Made by a program: the position numbers and the translations under genes | Shown: piece by piece, positions 1 through 7,142 of the stretch | Layout of the letters: the number at the start of each line of letters is the position of its first letter | How positions within the stretch are numbered: position 1 is the stretch's first letter | The notes under the pieces: model-generated | Database searches by the model: none | Seen by the model: only the letters and a program-made list of their open reading frames with translations | What the model was told of the DNA's origin: nothing | NCBI GenBank assembly: GCA_020024325.1 | Contig: JAHHTY010000052.1 | Span: 1 to 14,501, forward strand | Origin: Negativibacillus sp. | GTDB taxonomy: Bacteria > Bacillota > Clostridia > Oscillospirales > Ruminococcaceae | Length of the DNA: 14,501 nt | Direction: 5' to 3'

Positions 1-101
1 GTGTCTTTCTTTATGCATTATTCTTTCACGTTAGATTCACTCTTTGTTTTTACTGATAAGATTTTTGTATAAAATAATATATTTCTTAATATTTTTTATT
101 T

Positions 102-1139
102 TTAAAATACCATAATAGCCTTATCTTTCTTTGAAGTTACACGCCCTACAATTTTATTGCAGATGCTGACTCCCTGTAATTTTTCAACCAGATCATAAGC
201 TTTTTCTTCCGGCAAAGAAATCAAAAGCCCCCCTGAGGTAATTGGATCTACAAGCAAATCCCTCATATACTGCGGAACATCATCTGCAAAATGAACATCA
301 TTCTCTACGAATGCCATATTATGATATGCTCCTGATGGGATAATTCCCATCTTTGCAAACTCGATTGCAGCTTCGATAATCGGCATCTCTTTACTGAACA
401 GTTCGATAGTAAGGTCACTTCCCTTTGCCATCTCAGAGGCGTGTCCGATCATTCCGAAACCGGTAACATCGGTGCAAGCGTTGGCTCCCACCTCCATCAT
501 TACATCTTTAGCGTATTTATTCAGTGTTGCCATTGCTTCCACCATCTGATCATAGGTTTTTTCATCCAACAACTGTGCTTTGTTAGCAGTAGTAAGAACT
601 CCAATTCCAAGTGGTTTTGTCAAAACCAGCAAATCACCTTCTTTGCAGTTACTGTTCTGCATAACATGATCCGGATGTATGAATCCGGTAACACACAATC
701 CATATTTGGGTTCAGAATCTTCTATGGTATGACCTCCGGCGATGATAGCTCCTGCTTCCTTTACCTTGCTAGCGCCACCCTGCATAATTTTTGCCATAAC
801 ATCCATTGGCAGGCAGGTAGGAAAACAGATTAAATTCATCGACAGGGTTGGTTCACCGCCCATGGCATAAATATCGCTCAGGGAATTTGCTGCTGCAATT
901 TGTCCAAAAACATAAGGGTCGTCCACAATGGGCGGAAAAAAGTCCACTGTTTGAACAACAGCCAAATCTTCTCTCACCTGATAAACTAAAGCATCATCGC
1001 TGGTTTCAAAGCCGACAATCAAATTATCATCTGAAAATTTTGGTAACTGGTGCAGAACCTGCGCCAGGGCATCAGGACCTATCTTTGCCCCTCAACCAGC
1101 GCCTTTTGTCATTTCTGTAAGACGTTTTGTGGTTGCCAT
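102..1139 (-). CDS. selD: Selenophosphate synthetase SelD, itself a selenoprotein (in-frame UGA = Sec16)
   Basis: SelD makes selenophosphate, the selenium donor for Sec-tRNA, from selenide and ATP in the cytoplasm. A scan that stops at UGA sees only the part from 1022. Reading upstream in the same frame gives ATG at 1139, preceded by GGAGGAG (1144-1150), and one TGA at codon 16 (1092-1094). The context is MTKGAG-U-GAKIGPDAL, which aligns with the E. coli SelD active site GAGCGCK, so Sec replaces the catalytic Cys17, and Lys19 matches the conserved ATP-site lysine. Further SelD marks are the ETSDDA segment (45-50) and AGGHTIED (134-141). Read through, the protein is 345 residues, the normal family length. 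A SECIS-like hairpin lies 32 nt after the UGA. The gene is divergent from a LysR regulator, and a promoter and dyad lie between them. Identity is near certain; Sec insertion is inferred from context and from selA, selB and selC in the same window. Confidence 0.97.
1047..1067 (-). promoter_or_regulatory. Bacterial SECIS hairpin in selD mRNA
   Basis: On the mRNA strand the element folds as CUGG, C, GCA, loop GGUUC, UGC, A, CCAG: an outer 4-bp stem, a C/A mismatch and an inner 3-bp stem (4 bp if the loop G-C pair closes). The GCAGGUUCUGCACCA segment matches the tip of the E. coli fdhF SECIS (GCAGGUCUGCACCA) except for one inserted U. The GGU of the apical loop begins 32 nt after the UGA, within the usual bacterial spacing. 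It would recruit SelB, GTP and Sec-tRNA to the ribosome. It lies inside the coding sequence, codons 25 to 31. Confidence 0.85.
1092..1094 (-). other. Selenocysteine UGA codon of selD
   Basis: The minus strand reads GCT GGT TGA GGG GCA AAG, with TGA in the exact place of the catalytic Cys of SelD. The reading frame is conserved SelD sequence on both sides (TEMTKGAG before, AKIGPDALAQV after), which argues against a true stop or a frameshift. The second Cys of the E. coli motif (Cys19) is Ala18 here. Confidence 0.93.
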
Positions 1140-1177
1140 AATACTCCTCCGTTTCGTGCTGTCCGTCTAAATTCTAT

Positions 1178-1206
1178 ATTATATCTATATTTATCGTTTT
1201 TTATAG
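1178..1206 (-). promoter_or_regulatory. Probable selD promoter
   Basis: The minus strand has a perfect -10 TATAAT (1183 to 1178). With a 17-nt spacer the -35 slot (1206 to 1201) reads CTATAA, a poor match to TTGACA, and it overlaps the 1203-1221 dyad. A perfect -10 with a weak -35 beneath an inverted repeat is typical of an activator-dependent promoter. Predicted transcription start is near 1171, leaving a 5' leader of about 30 nt. Confidence 0.5.
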
Positions 1207-1221
1207 ATAATCTGTATCTAT
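1203..1221. promoter_or_regulatory. Dyad ATAGATA-N5-TATCTAT, candidate LysR operator
   Basis: Perfect 7-bp inverted repeat with a 5-nt spacer (ATCTG), centred at 1212, about 41 bp upstream of the predicted selD start. Two more TATCTAT heptamers occur nearby at 1182-1188 and 1319-1325. LysR-family proteins commonly bind A/T-rich interrupted dyads between divergent genes, so the adjacent LysR protein is the natural candidate. The classic T-N11-A pattern does not hold at the dyad centre (G and C sit at those positions), so assignment to the regulator is inference. Confidence 0.5.
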
Positions 1222-1289
1222 TTTAACTCGATTGATATTTAAAAACAATAGCCTTGTTTATTGTTTGTGTTCCATTTGCAATCGAAATC

Positions 1290-1298
1290 TGCTATACT
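1290..1298 (+). promoter_or_regulatory. Extended -10 promoter for the LysR gene
   Basis: TG-C-TATACT is an extended -10 element with TATACT at 1293-1298. The -35 slot at 17-nt spacing (TTCCAT, 1270-1275) is poor, as often tolerated with an extended -10. Predicted start is near 1305, about 60 nt before the LysR ATG. A TATCTAT heptamer at 1319-1325 would fall in the leader, a plausible autoregulatory site. Confidence 0.45.
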
Positions 1299-1364
1299 TA
1301 ACATGGTCTTATTTATTTTATCTATCGCTTTCCATCAATTTGAGGAAATGAGGTTACATTCACT

Positions 1365-2267
1365 ATGGATTTTAAGCAGTTGGAAGCGTTTGTGTATGTG
1401 GTAAAATTAAAAAGTTTTTCTAAAGCAGCACAACGCATCTATCTGACACAGCCAACCATCAGTGCCCACATCAATTCTTTGGAAAAAGAGCTGGACACTA
1501 AATTGCTTGAGCGCGGCACCAAATATGTCTACCCCACTAAACCCGGCAGCATCCTTTTTCAATATGCTGTCAAAATGCTCAATCTTAGAAATGAAGCTTG
1601 CTGTGCAGTAAAAAATTATAACAAAGAGTTGAAAGGCACCCTTACCATCTGTGCTTCTACAGTTCCATCGCAATATATTTTGCCTAAAGTAATTTCTGTT
1701 TTTCGGGAAGAGTACCCTAATGTCACCTTTAATATTAGACGTCAGGACAGCCAGCAGGTTATTTCCAGCGTTTCCCAAGGACTTGCTGATATTGGTTTTT
1801 GCGGAACAGATACCCACAGCTCTGATTGTATTTTTGAAAGTTTTACGAAAGACCATCTGGTGATTATCACCCCAAACAACGAGCATTTTCGTCAAATGCA
1901 GTCCACTGGCATGAGAACCGATGCTCTCAAAAAAGAACCGATCATCTTGCGTGAAGAAGGTTCCGGAACTCGAAAAGAGATGGAACATTTCCTAAGCAAA
2001 GCCGGCATTGAACTGGGTGAATTAAAAATTGTTGCACAGTTTAATGACCCCGACAGCATCAAACATTCGGTCAGCCAGGGAATGGGGATCTCCATCATCT
2101 CAAAAGCCGCCATCGAAGATTATGAAAATTTTGGCTTGTTGCTCAGCTTTGATCTAAACAGCATCTCGATGGATCGTCATCTTTATATTGTCACACAAAA
2201 AAATGCTGCTCTTTCTTTTGTGGGAGAGGTGTTCCTAAATTTTATAAAGATGTATTATGATAAGTAG
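1365..2267 (+). CDS. LysR-family regulator, selenium-metabolism-associated type
   Basis: 300 residues, the standard LysR length. The N-terminal winged helix-turn-helix covers about residues 1-60, with the recognition region SFSKAAQRIYLTQPTISAHI (17-36) and the linker helix start SLEKEL; the rest is a periplasmic-binding-protein-like effector domain (about 88-295, beginning GTLTICASTVPSQYILP). The opening MDFKQLEAFVYVVKLKSFSK and the ASTVPSQYILPKVI segment resemble the LysR subfamily repeatedly found beside selenium genes in Clostridia; I recognise this from memory, not from a search. It is divergent from selD, which supports a role in controlling selenium genes. The effector ligand is unknown. 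Start: ATG at 1365, with a weak upstream AGG at 1351-1353. It is 63 nt upstream of a small gene it may be co-transcribed with. Confidence 0.9.
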   Translation: MDFKQLEAFVYVVKLKSFSKAAQRIYLTQPTISAHINSLEKELDTKLLERGTKYVYPTKPGSILFQYAVKMLNLRNEACCAVKNYNKELKGTLTICASTVPSQYILPKVISVFREEYPNVTFNIRRQDSQQVISSVSQGLADIGFCGTDTHSSDCIFESFTKDHLVIITPNNEHFRQMQSTGMRTDALKKEPIILREEGSGTRKEMEHFLSKAGIELGELKIVAQFNDPDSIKHSVSQGMGISIISKAAIEDYENFGLLLSFDLNSISMDRHLYIVTQKNAALSFVGEVFLNFIKMYYDK

Positions 2268-2330
2268 AAATATATCGGATAAAATTTGTAAGAAAAAATA
2301 ATCTCAAATGAATAAACGGAGTTGAATCAA

Positions 2331-2726
2331 ATGTCACACATCATTTTAGCCAAAGCATGGAATAACGGAAAATTTCTGCCTAATGGAGGTGGATACGGTG
2401 TATGGCTCACCAACTACTTTAAAGATGAATATCTTGATGTAGAATGGTCATCGGTTGTATTAGAACTGGAAGGTTGGGAAAAACCTGCTGAACTTGCTAT
2501 TAATACAGATGCTTTTTGGACCCGTGGCAGAGAGCTGCGCAGCGGAATTATCGGTAAATGGCTGATTGCAAACGGAAAAGGAAGCTGGGAAGCCGGTCAT
2601 GAACCGGAAATCTTTCTTCGTCCACTTGGTAAAAATCATTTTTCTGCTTCCCTTTCTCCAATTGAAGGAATCAGCGACAGTGTCGATGCAATCCTTGCTA
2701 CTGCACAAACATTAGAAGAAAAATAA
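2331..2726 (+). CDS. Uncharacterised small cytoplasmic protein (131 aa)
   Basis: Not recognised. Start chosen at ATG 2331 (MSHIILAKAW), because GGAG at 2318-2321 sits 9 nt upstream; the in-frame TTG at 2322 lies on top of that site and is unlikely. There is no signal peptide, membrane segment or Cys. The protein is rich in Trp, Gly and acidic residues: WNNGKFLPNGGGYGVWL near the N-terminus, an extended middle with LELEGWEKPAEL, and FWTRGRELRSGIIGKWLIANG, which could be an alpha/beta or beta-sandwich fold. It follows the LysR gene by 63 nt without an obvious terminator or promoter and ends at a strong hairpin, so the two probably share a transcript. That, and its place beside selD, is the only hint of function. 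Coding potential looks genuine from the ribosome binding site and the terminator. Confidence 0.8.
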   Translation: MSHIILAKAWNNGKFLPNGGGYGVWLTNYFKDEYLDVEWSSVVLELEGWEKPAELAINTDAFWTRGRELRSGIIGKWLIANGKGSWEAGHEPEIFLRPLGKNHFSASLSPIEGISDSVDAILATAQTLEEK

Positions 2727-2740
2727 AGAATATATTTTAA

Positions 2741-2765
2741 GGGCGATGAGAATATCTCATCGCCC
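2741..2765. terminator. Hairpin terminator between convergent genes
   Basis: Perfect 10-bp stem GGGCGATGAG / CTCATCGCCC with a 5-nt loop (AATAT). It lies 14 nt after the small gene on the plus strand and 3 nt beyond the stop of the ATPase gene on the minus strand. The T-runs are short on both sides (TCTTT on plus, TTAAAATAT on minus), so efficiency is uncertain, but the position suits both genes. Confidence 0.75.
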
Positions 2766-2768
2766 TCT

Positions 2769-3545
2769 TTACTCTTCCAATAACGCTGCAATCACTCTTT
2801 GCGGTGAACGCAAGAAACCGCTGTAAAATCGAAACAGGTTTGTTTCCCTATAATCCATCCGACAAATTGCTCTTCCTTTTTCACGGCTCAGTTCATACAC
2901 CTGGGCATTAGGACAGCACAGTAAAATAGGTGAATGGGTACAAATTAAAAACTGTGACCCTTTCTTTACAAGGTCGCAGATATATCGCAGCAGCACCAGC
3001 TGGTTTGTCGGAGAAAGTGCTGCTTCCGGCTCGTCTAACAGGTACAATCCATTTGGAGAAAAACGATTTTCTACCAAAGCAAGGAACGATTCTCCGTGCG
3101 ACTGATCGTGCAAGGATTTTCCCCCATAGGAATGATACAGACCCGGTACTGTTCTATCAAGTTCTTCTATATTTGTTGCCACATTATAAAAACTTTCTGC
3201 CCGCAGAAAATATCCGTCCTTTGGCCGATAAACTCCTCGAACTAATTGTATATATTCATTTAAAACAGAGTAACTGTCCTTTGTGGAAAAAGAAAAATTT
3301 ATTGAACCGCCTTCAGGATTAAATCCTGCCGCAATTGCGATGGCTTCCAGTATAGTTGATTTTCCACTGCCGTTTTCCCCCACAAAAATACTAACCGGAG
3401 CCCCCAGTTCCATTGTTTTAAACTCTTGGATTGCCGGAATGGAAAAAGGGTACTTTTCCTCCATTGTTTGTTTGGGTTTTTCAATACGGATTTCTTGGAT
3501 ATAATTGTGATTTTCTAAAAAGTTCTTGTTATCATTGAACGACAT
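2769..3545 (-). CDS. Stand-alone AAA ATPase (AAA_21 / COG3910-like)
   Basis: Soluble 258-residue ATPase with ABC/SMC-like motifs but no transporter partner. Walker A is GENGSGKS (56-63), a short signature-like SHGES is at 149-153, Walker B with catalytic Glu is GLYLLDEPEAAL (166-177), and the H-loop is THSP (203-206). Such compact ATPases are widespread and mostly uncharacterised; some act in DNA repair, overcoming lysogenization defect (OLD)-like or defence systems, but no nuclease or effector is fused here. Start at 3545 (MSFNDN) is preferred because GAGAGGG lies 6 nt upstream; an ATG at 3560 would place that site inside the gene. It is divergent from the patatin gene with 180 bp between, and convergent with the small gene. 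No clear promoter could be picked for it. Confidence 0.85.
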   Translation of the reverse strand: MSFNDNKNFLENHNYIQEIRIEKPKQTMEEKYPFSIPAIQEFKTMELGAPVSIFVGENGSGKSTILEAIAIAAGFNPEGGSINFSFSTKDSYSVLNEYIQLVRGVYRPKDGYFLRAESFYNVATNIEELDRTVPGLYHSYGGKSLHDQSHGESFLALVENRFSPNGLYLLDEPEAALSPTNQLVLLRYICDLVKKGSQFLICTHSPILLCCPNAQVYELSREKGRAICRMDYRETNLFRFYSGFLRSPQRVIAALLEE

Positions 3546-3629
3546 CTTTTTCCCTCTCATACATTTTCCACAATCAGCAGTTAGAACAGTTTAAAACTTA
3601 TATTTTGTTTAAAATTTACATTTAGGTCT

Positions 3630-3658
3630 TTGATTTTCTCCGACAAACGGACTAAAAT
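3630..3658 (+). promoter_or_regulatory. Promoter of the patatin gene
   Basis: -35 TTGATT (3630-3635), 17-nt spacer, -10 TAAAAT (3653-3658). Predicted start is near 3665, giving a leader of about 60 nt before ATG 3726. Spacing is ideal and both hexamers match consensus at four or five of six positions. Confidence 0.55.
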
Positions 3659-3725
3659 AAAACATAGAAATAACCATTTATTCACATTTCAAAATAATAA
3701 CCCCTTTATAGAAAGGATGCATCCT

Positions 3726-4589
3726 ATGAAATTCCCTGATTTAACTCATACCGGTTTGGTCTTGGAAGGTGGCGGATTCCGTGGAATTTACACCACAGGT
3801 GTCTTAGACTATTTTATGGAGCAAGGATTATACATACCCAATGTTTATGGTATTTCTGCCGGAGCACTCAATGCTATCAGCTATGCAGCCAAACAACCGG
3901 GCAGAAACGCACAAATCAACTTTCGGTTCTGCCATGACAAAAGATATATCAGCGCAAGAAATATGCTGAAATATCGTTGTGCTTTTAATCTGGAATTTAT
4001 CTTTGATGTCATTCCACAACGCTACATTCCTTTTGACTATCATACCTTCTTTTCTTCGGACGTGCAAGTACGTGTCGGTGCTACCAATCTTTTAACAGGC
4101 AAGTGTGACTTCTTTGGAAAAGACGAGATGGACAAAAAACTTTTCCCTGTTCGAGCTTCCGCTGCATTGCCGTTGTTTTCCCATAGCTTTTACTTAAACA
4201 ACACCCCTTATTTAGATGGTGGTATTGCTTGCCCGATTCCGATTTTTGAATCTATTCGGGACAAAAACGAAAAGCATATTATCATTTTGACAAAGATGCC
4301 TAATTTTGTCCGCCAGCCTTCTGCAAATTTGCCGATCATCCGCCGAGTTTATCGGGACTATCCACAATTTGTTAATGTGGAAGAAAACCGACACACCATT
4401 GACCATCGCCAGCGCAAAACTTGTGCCCTGCTTTCTAAAACAGGTCAAGCATTTGTTTTACAACCAAAAACACCTATGCACATCAGTGCTATGCGTGCTG
4501 ACGAAAAATCCTTGCGAGAAATGTATGCTGCCGGATATGAAGATGCAAAAAACGCCTTTCCTCAGCTTCTGGAATTTCTTGCAAATTGA
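3726..4589 (+). CDS. Patatin-like phospholipase, YjjU family
   Basis: Predicted acyl hydrolase of 287 residues with a Ser-Asp dyad. The oxyanion-hole loop is GGGFRG (15-20), the nucleophile elbow GISAG (Ser44, 42-46), and the catalytic Asp sits in DGG (Asp164, 164-166). The C-terminal part, with SAMRADEKSLREMYAAGYED, matches the tail domain of the YjjU-type bacterial patatins. No signal peptide; likely cytoplasmic, acting on membrane lipids or acyl esters. Start: ATG 3726 with GAAAGGA (3711-3717) 8 nt upstream; an ATG at 3717 and any upstream in-frame extension lack a suitable site. It is a single-gene transcript with its own promoter and a terminator at 4617-4652. The substrate is not known; the family is common in Firmicutes genomes and does not by itself imply a defence role. 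Confidence 0.9.
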   Translation: MKFPDLTHTGLVLEGGGFRGIYTTGVLDYFMEQGLYIPNVYGISAGALNAISYAAKQPGRNAQINFRFCHDKRYISARNMLKYRCAFNLEFIFDVIPQRYIPFDYHTFFSSDVQVRVGATNLLTGKCDFFGKDEMDKKLFPVRASAALPLFSHSFYLNNTPYLDGGIACPIPIFESIRDKNEKHIIILTKMPNFVRQPSANLPIIRRVYRDYPQFVNVEENRHTIDHRQRKTCALLSKTGQAFVLQPKTPMHISAMRADEKSLREMYAAGYEDAKNAFPQLLEFLAN

Positions 4590-4616
4590 TTATATTTTTA
4601 AATACATCTTCTTTGT

Positions 4617-4652
4617 AAAAAAAATCGTTTCCATAAAGGAAACGATTTTTTT
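4617..4652. terminator. Bidirectional Rho-independent terminator
   Basis: Stem ATCGTTTCC / GGAAACGAT (4624-4632 with 4638-4646), loop ATAAA, flanked by eight A on the left and seven T on the right, so it works in both directions. It serves the patatin gene from the left and the ABC importer operon, whose last gene stops at 4656, from the right. Confidence 0.9.
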
Positions 4653-4655
4653 ATT

Positions 4656-5285
4656 TTATATATTATGCTCTATCTCAATTTCTTCTTCAATTTTCATTGG
4701 TTTCCCTGAAAAGCAGATAATTTTATCCGATATTTTTTCTGCTTGTTTTCGGTCATGGGTCACAAACAACACAAGTTCATTTTTGGAATGCTCTTTCATA
4801 AAATTCATCACTTTATCCGCAGTTTGCTCATCAAGACCTTTCAGTGGTTCATCCAGCAAAAAAACAACCTTTCCTCGGTTTTCTGCCGCATAAGCAAATG
4901 CCCTTGCAATAGCTACTCTGCGCTGCATTCCTCCGGACAGTTCGTTCGGATAGGATGATCCCCAATCTTTTAAATTCAATTCATTGAGATAACTTTGTAC
5001 CAGAGTCGAATTTTCCTTTTTTAAAACAAGCGATATGTTTTCCTCAACCGTCATTGACTCAATCAGGCGATCTTCCTGAAAAACGGTAGCAAACTTTTTT
5101 CCCTCGAATCCTATCACTTTGCCTGATATCGGCTTTAAAAGTCCTGAAACCAGACGCAGCAATGTTGTTTTTCCGCTGCCCGAAGGGGCAAAAAAACAGA
5201 CAATTCCTGTGTTCGGAAGATTCAGTGTCAAATTATCTAAAACCACCAAGTCATTATAACATATTGTAATATTTTCTAATTTCAT
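4656..5285 (-). CDS. ABC importer ATPase (SsuB/TauB/NrtD-like)
   Basis: Cytoplasmic ATPase of a NitT/TauT-type importer, 209 residues, short for the family (often about 250). Walker A APSGSGKTT (33-41), Q-loop Gln70 in VFQED, signature LSGGM (116-120), Walker B VFLLDEP (141-147) and switch His177 in VTHD are all present, so it should be active. The start at 5285 is set by a 4-nt ATGA overlap with the permease stop (5282-5284) and by GAGGG about 10 nt upstream; an earlier start would lie inside the permease. It is the last gene of the operon, ending 4 nt before a strong bidirectional terminator. Substrate cannot be told from this subunit. Confidence 0.92.
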   Translation of the reverse strand: MKLENITICYNDLVVLDNLTLNLPNTGIVCFFAPSGSGKTTLLRLVSGLLKPISGKVIGFEGKKFATVFQEDRLIESMTVEENISLVLKKENSTLVQSYLNELNLKDWGSSYPNELSGGMQRRVAIARAFAYAAENRGKVVFLLDEPLKGLDEQTADKVMNFMKEHSKNELVLFVTHDRKQAEKISDKIICFSGKPMKIEEEIEIEHNI

Positions 5286-6070
5286 CCGCGTTTCACCCTC
5301 ACTGATTTTTTTGCCAGCATCTTTGTTAGACAAACGATGCAATGTTCCAGTAAAACGGATAACAAAATTACTGTCACTGTCCAAGCAAATAAATCTGTGG
5401 TTTCCAAATAAACTTTTGAATCATAAATTTGTTTTCCGATTGCCATAAGAGGACGACCTAAAACTTCAGCAGCAATTCCCGATTTCCACGCAAATCCCAA
5501 TGCACTGGTTAATGCAGACAAGAAAAACGGCAGAACTGCCGGAAGATAACAGGCTCGAAAAGTTTTTATGCGTGACAGCTCAAACACCTTTGCCATCTCC
5601 AACAGTTGAACATCGGCAGAGTCCAAGCCTTCTTTCACATTATGATAAACTAATGGCACAACCATTATCATAGAAACTACCGTTGCCAGCTGTTCGGTTT
5701 GAATCCAAACCAACGCTAAAATAATAAAGGACGCAACCGGGGTTGCTTTCAGTACACCAATTAGCGGACGAATCATCGCCTGTGCAAAAACATATCTCCA
5801 CGCAAGCACCGCAAGCACTGTACCGAAAAGCACTCCTCCAAAAAAACCTATCAGAACTCTGATACACGAGGTTGCAACAGTCATCCAGAAAGAAAGAGTC
5901 ATGCAAAGCTCCCATAATCGCTTTATTACCATAACCGGTGAAGGCAGCAACAACGGAAGTGCTATCACAGAGGAAACAATTTGCCACAGCAGCAACCAAA
6001 TGGCTGCTGCTGTGGCTTCTATTAAAACATTTTTCTTTTTTTTGCTATCTGTGATAGTAGAAGTCTTCAT
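5282..6070 (-). CDS. ABC importer permease (SsuC/TauC-like)
   Basis: Inner-membrane permease of 262 residues with about six hydrophobic segments (roughly 17-37, 64-90, 100-122, 126-144, 178-200, 227-247). The binding-protein-dependent transport signature, or EAA loop, runs from EMAKVFELSR (158-167) to the YLPAVLPFF stretch (175-183), where it would dock on the ATPase. Start at 6070 (MKTSTITDSKKKK) has GGGAGGAG about 10 nt upstream and overlaps the binding-protein gene by 26 nt; the downstream ATPase overlaps by 4 nt. These overlaps imply translational coupling of the three subunits. The family includes sulfonate, nitrate, taurine and thiamine-precursor importers. Confidence 0.93.
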   Translation of the reverse strand: MKTSTITDSKKKKNVLIEATAAAIWLLLWQIVSSVIALPLLLPSPVMVIKRLWELCMTLSFWMTVATSCIRVLIGFFGGVLFGTVLAVLAWRYVFAQAMIRPLIGVLKATPVASFIILALVWIQTEQLATVVSMIMVVPLVYHNVKEGLDSADVQLLEMAKVFELSRIKTFRACYLPAVLPFFLSALTSALGFAWKSGIAAEVLGRPLMAIGKQIYDSKVYLETTDLFAWTVTVILLSVLLEHCIVCLTKMLAKKSVRVKRG

Positions 6071-7112
6071 TTGGAAGTGCTCCTCCCACCGACTTTGGAT
6101 TTGCTTCAAACATCACCTGCAAAAATCCCTGTGCAATCTGCTGCATCTTCTCGCCTTCTTCAAAAACGAGGTTGCATTTTGGAATTGCCTGTTTTGCAAC
6201 CGGTGCTTTCATAACATCATATTTTTCTGCAAGCTCTGCTGCGTGTTCCAGACCTTCTGCGCTGTTGACTTTTTCAATGGACTGCTGATATTCGCTCAAG
6301 AACTGATCCAATGCTTCCTTGTTATTTTCCGCAAATTCACTGCGAACAACAACACATCCCATAGTCAGACCGCTTTGACCTTCCACAGCTTTGTCCCATT
6401 CTTCTGTGATGTCCAGTGCCACACGAGCCTTTTCGTTCTGCATCAAAACAGAGGTAACAAATGGTTGCGGTAACAAAGCAATTTCTGCTTCTCCGGAAGC
6501 CAGCAGAGGAGCAATCTCTGCGTGTTCACCTTTATAGACTACCGTTACATCTTCTCCCACTTTCAGTCCATTTTTTTCAAGTATCAAATTTAAAGCAAAT
6601 TCCGGTGTGGAACCTTGTCCTGTTGCATAAATGGTCTTTCCTCTTAAATCTTCCACAGAATGGATGGTGTCCCCTGTTTCCATAATATAAAGAACTCCCA
6701 TTGTGTTTAGTGCTGCCAGTTTCACACCACCCTGTGTTTTATTATAGAGGGTCGATGCAAGGTTTGTTGGTACAGCTGCTAAATCCAATTCACCAGAAAC
6801 AATTTTTCCGACAATTTCATCCGGAGCTGCTGCAAGGGTGATGTTGTAATCATTGCTTGCACTTTCCTGCTCATCTTTTTCCATCAGATCTAACATTCCC
6901 AGTGCTGTTGGACCCTTAAGAACTGCCATGTTGATTTTTGTTTTTTCCTGCGGTACTTCTGCCTGTTCCTCTTTTTGCTCTTCTTTTGGCTTTTCTACCT
7001 GTTGTTCCTGTTTTGTTTCGCTGTCCTGAGTTGGCTCTTTTGGTTCTGCACCACAAGCAGCCATTGCCACCGTCATAGTCATTGCTAATATCATTGCTAA
7101 AAATCGTTTCAT
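6045..7112 (-). CDS. Lipoprotein substrate-binding protein of the ABC importer (NMT1/TauA-like)
   Basis: 355 residues. A signal peptide (MKRFLAMILAMTMTVAMAA) ends in a lipobox with Cys20, so the protein is lipid-anchored outside the membrane. A spacer rich in Glu, Lys, Gln and Pro (about 24-57) precedes the ligand-binding fold, which starts at INMAVLKGPTALGML. The segments PDEIVGKIVSGELDLAAVPTN and VEDLRGKTIYATGQGSTPE are characteristic of COG0715-type binding proteins. GTPs or metals are not indicated, and the KGPTALGM opening resembles a clostridial subgroup of unknown ligand. Start has AAAGGGAGA 7 nt upstream. It lies 53 nt downstream of the CRP-family regulator in the same direction, with a 24-bp palindrome between, and overlaps the permease by 26 nt. 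Confidence 0.92.
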   Translation of the reverse strand: MKRFLAMILAMTMTVAMAACGAEPKEPTQDSETKQEQQVEKPKEEQKEEQAEVPQEKTKINMAVLKGPTALGMLDLMEKDEQESASNDYNITLAAAPDEIVGKIVSGELDLAAVPTNLASTLYNKTQGGVKLAALNTMGVLYIMETGDTIHSVEDLRGKTIYATGQGSTPEFALNLILEKNGLKVGEDVTVVYKGEHAEIAPLLASGEAEIALLPQPFVTSVLMQNEKARVALDITEEWDKAVEGQSGLTMGCVVVRSEFAENNKEALDQFLSEYQQSIEKVNSAEGLEHAAELAEKYDVMKAPVAKQAIPKCNLVFEEGEKMQQIAQGFLQVMFEANPKSVGGALPNEDFYYHR

Positions 7113-7142
7113 TGGATTTCTCCCTTTCTTAAAAAAACTTTC

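Noticed and set aside
1..72. Plus-strand frame open from the window edge to TAA at 70-72, possibly the end of a gene.
   Set aside because: Only 23 codons of Phe/Ser-rich sequence with no recognisable motif and nothing upstream to judge by; chance openness in A/T-rich DNA explains it.
1066..1091. Alternative SECIS: GGGGCA/UGCCCU 6-bp stem directly after the selD UGA, with GGUC in its loop.
   Set aside because: The GGU is only 12 nt from the UGA, shorter than usual bacterial spacing, and the hairpin at 1047-1067 is a better match to fdhF. The stem may still stack beneath the main hairpin.
1407..1988. 193-codon minus-strand open frame inside the LysR gene.
   Set aside because: Shadow of a clear LysR coding sequence; no motif, no ribosome binding site.
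4306..4893. 195-codon open frame on the plus strand running across the patatin end, the terminator and into the ABC ATPase.
   Set aside because: It crosses a strong bidirectional terminator, is antisense to a gene with intact ABC motifs, and has no ribosome binding site.
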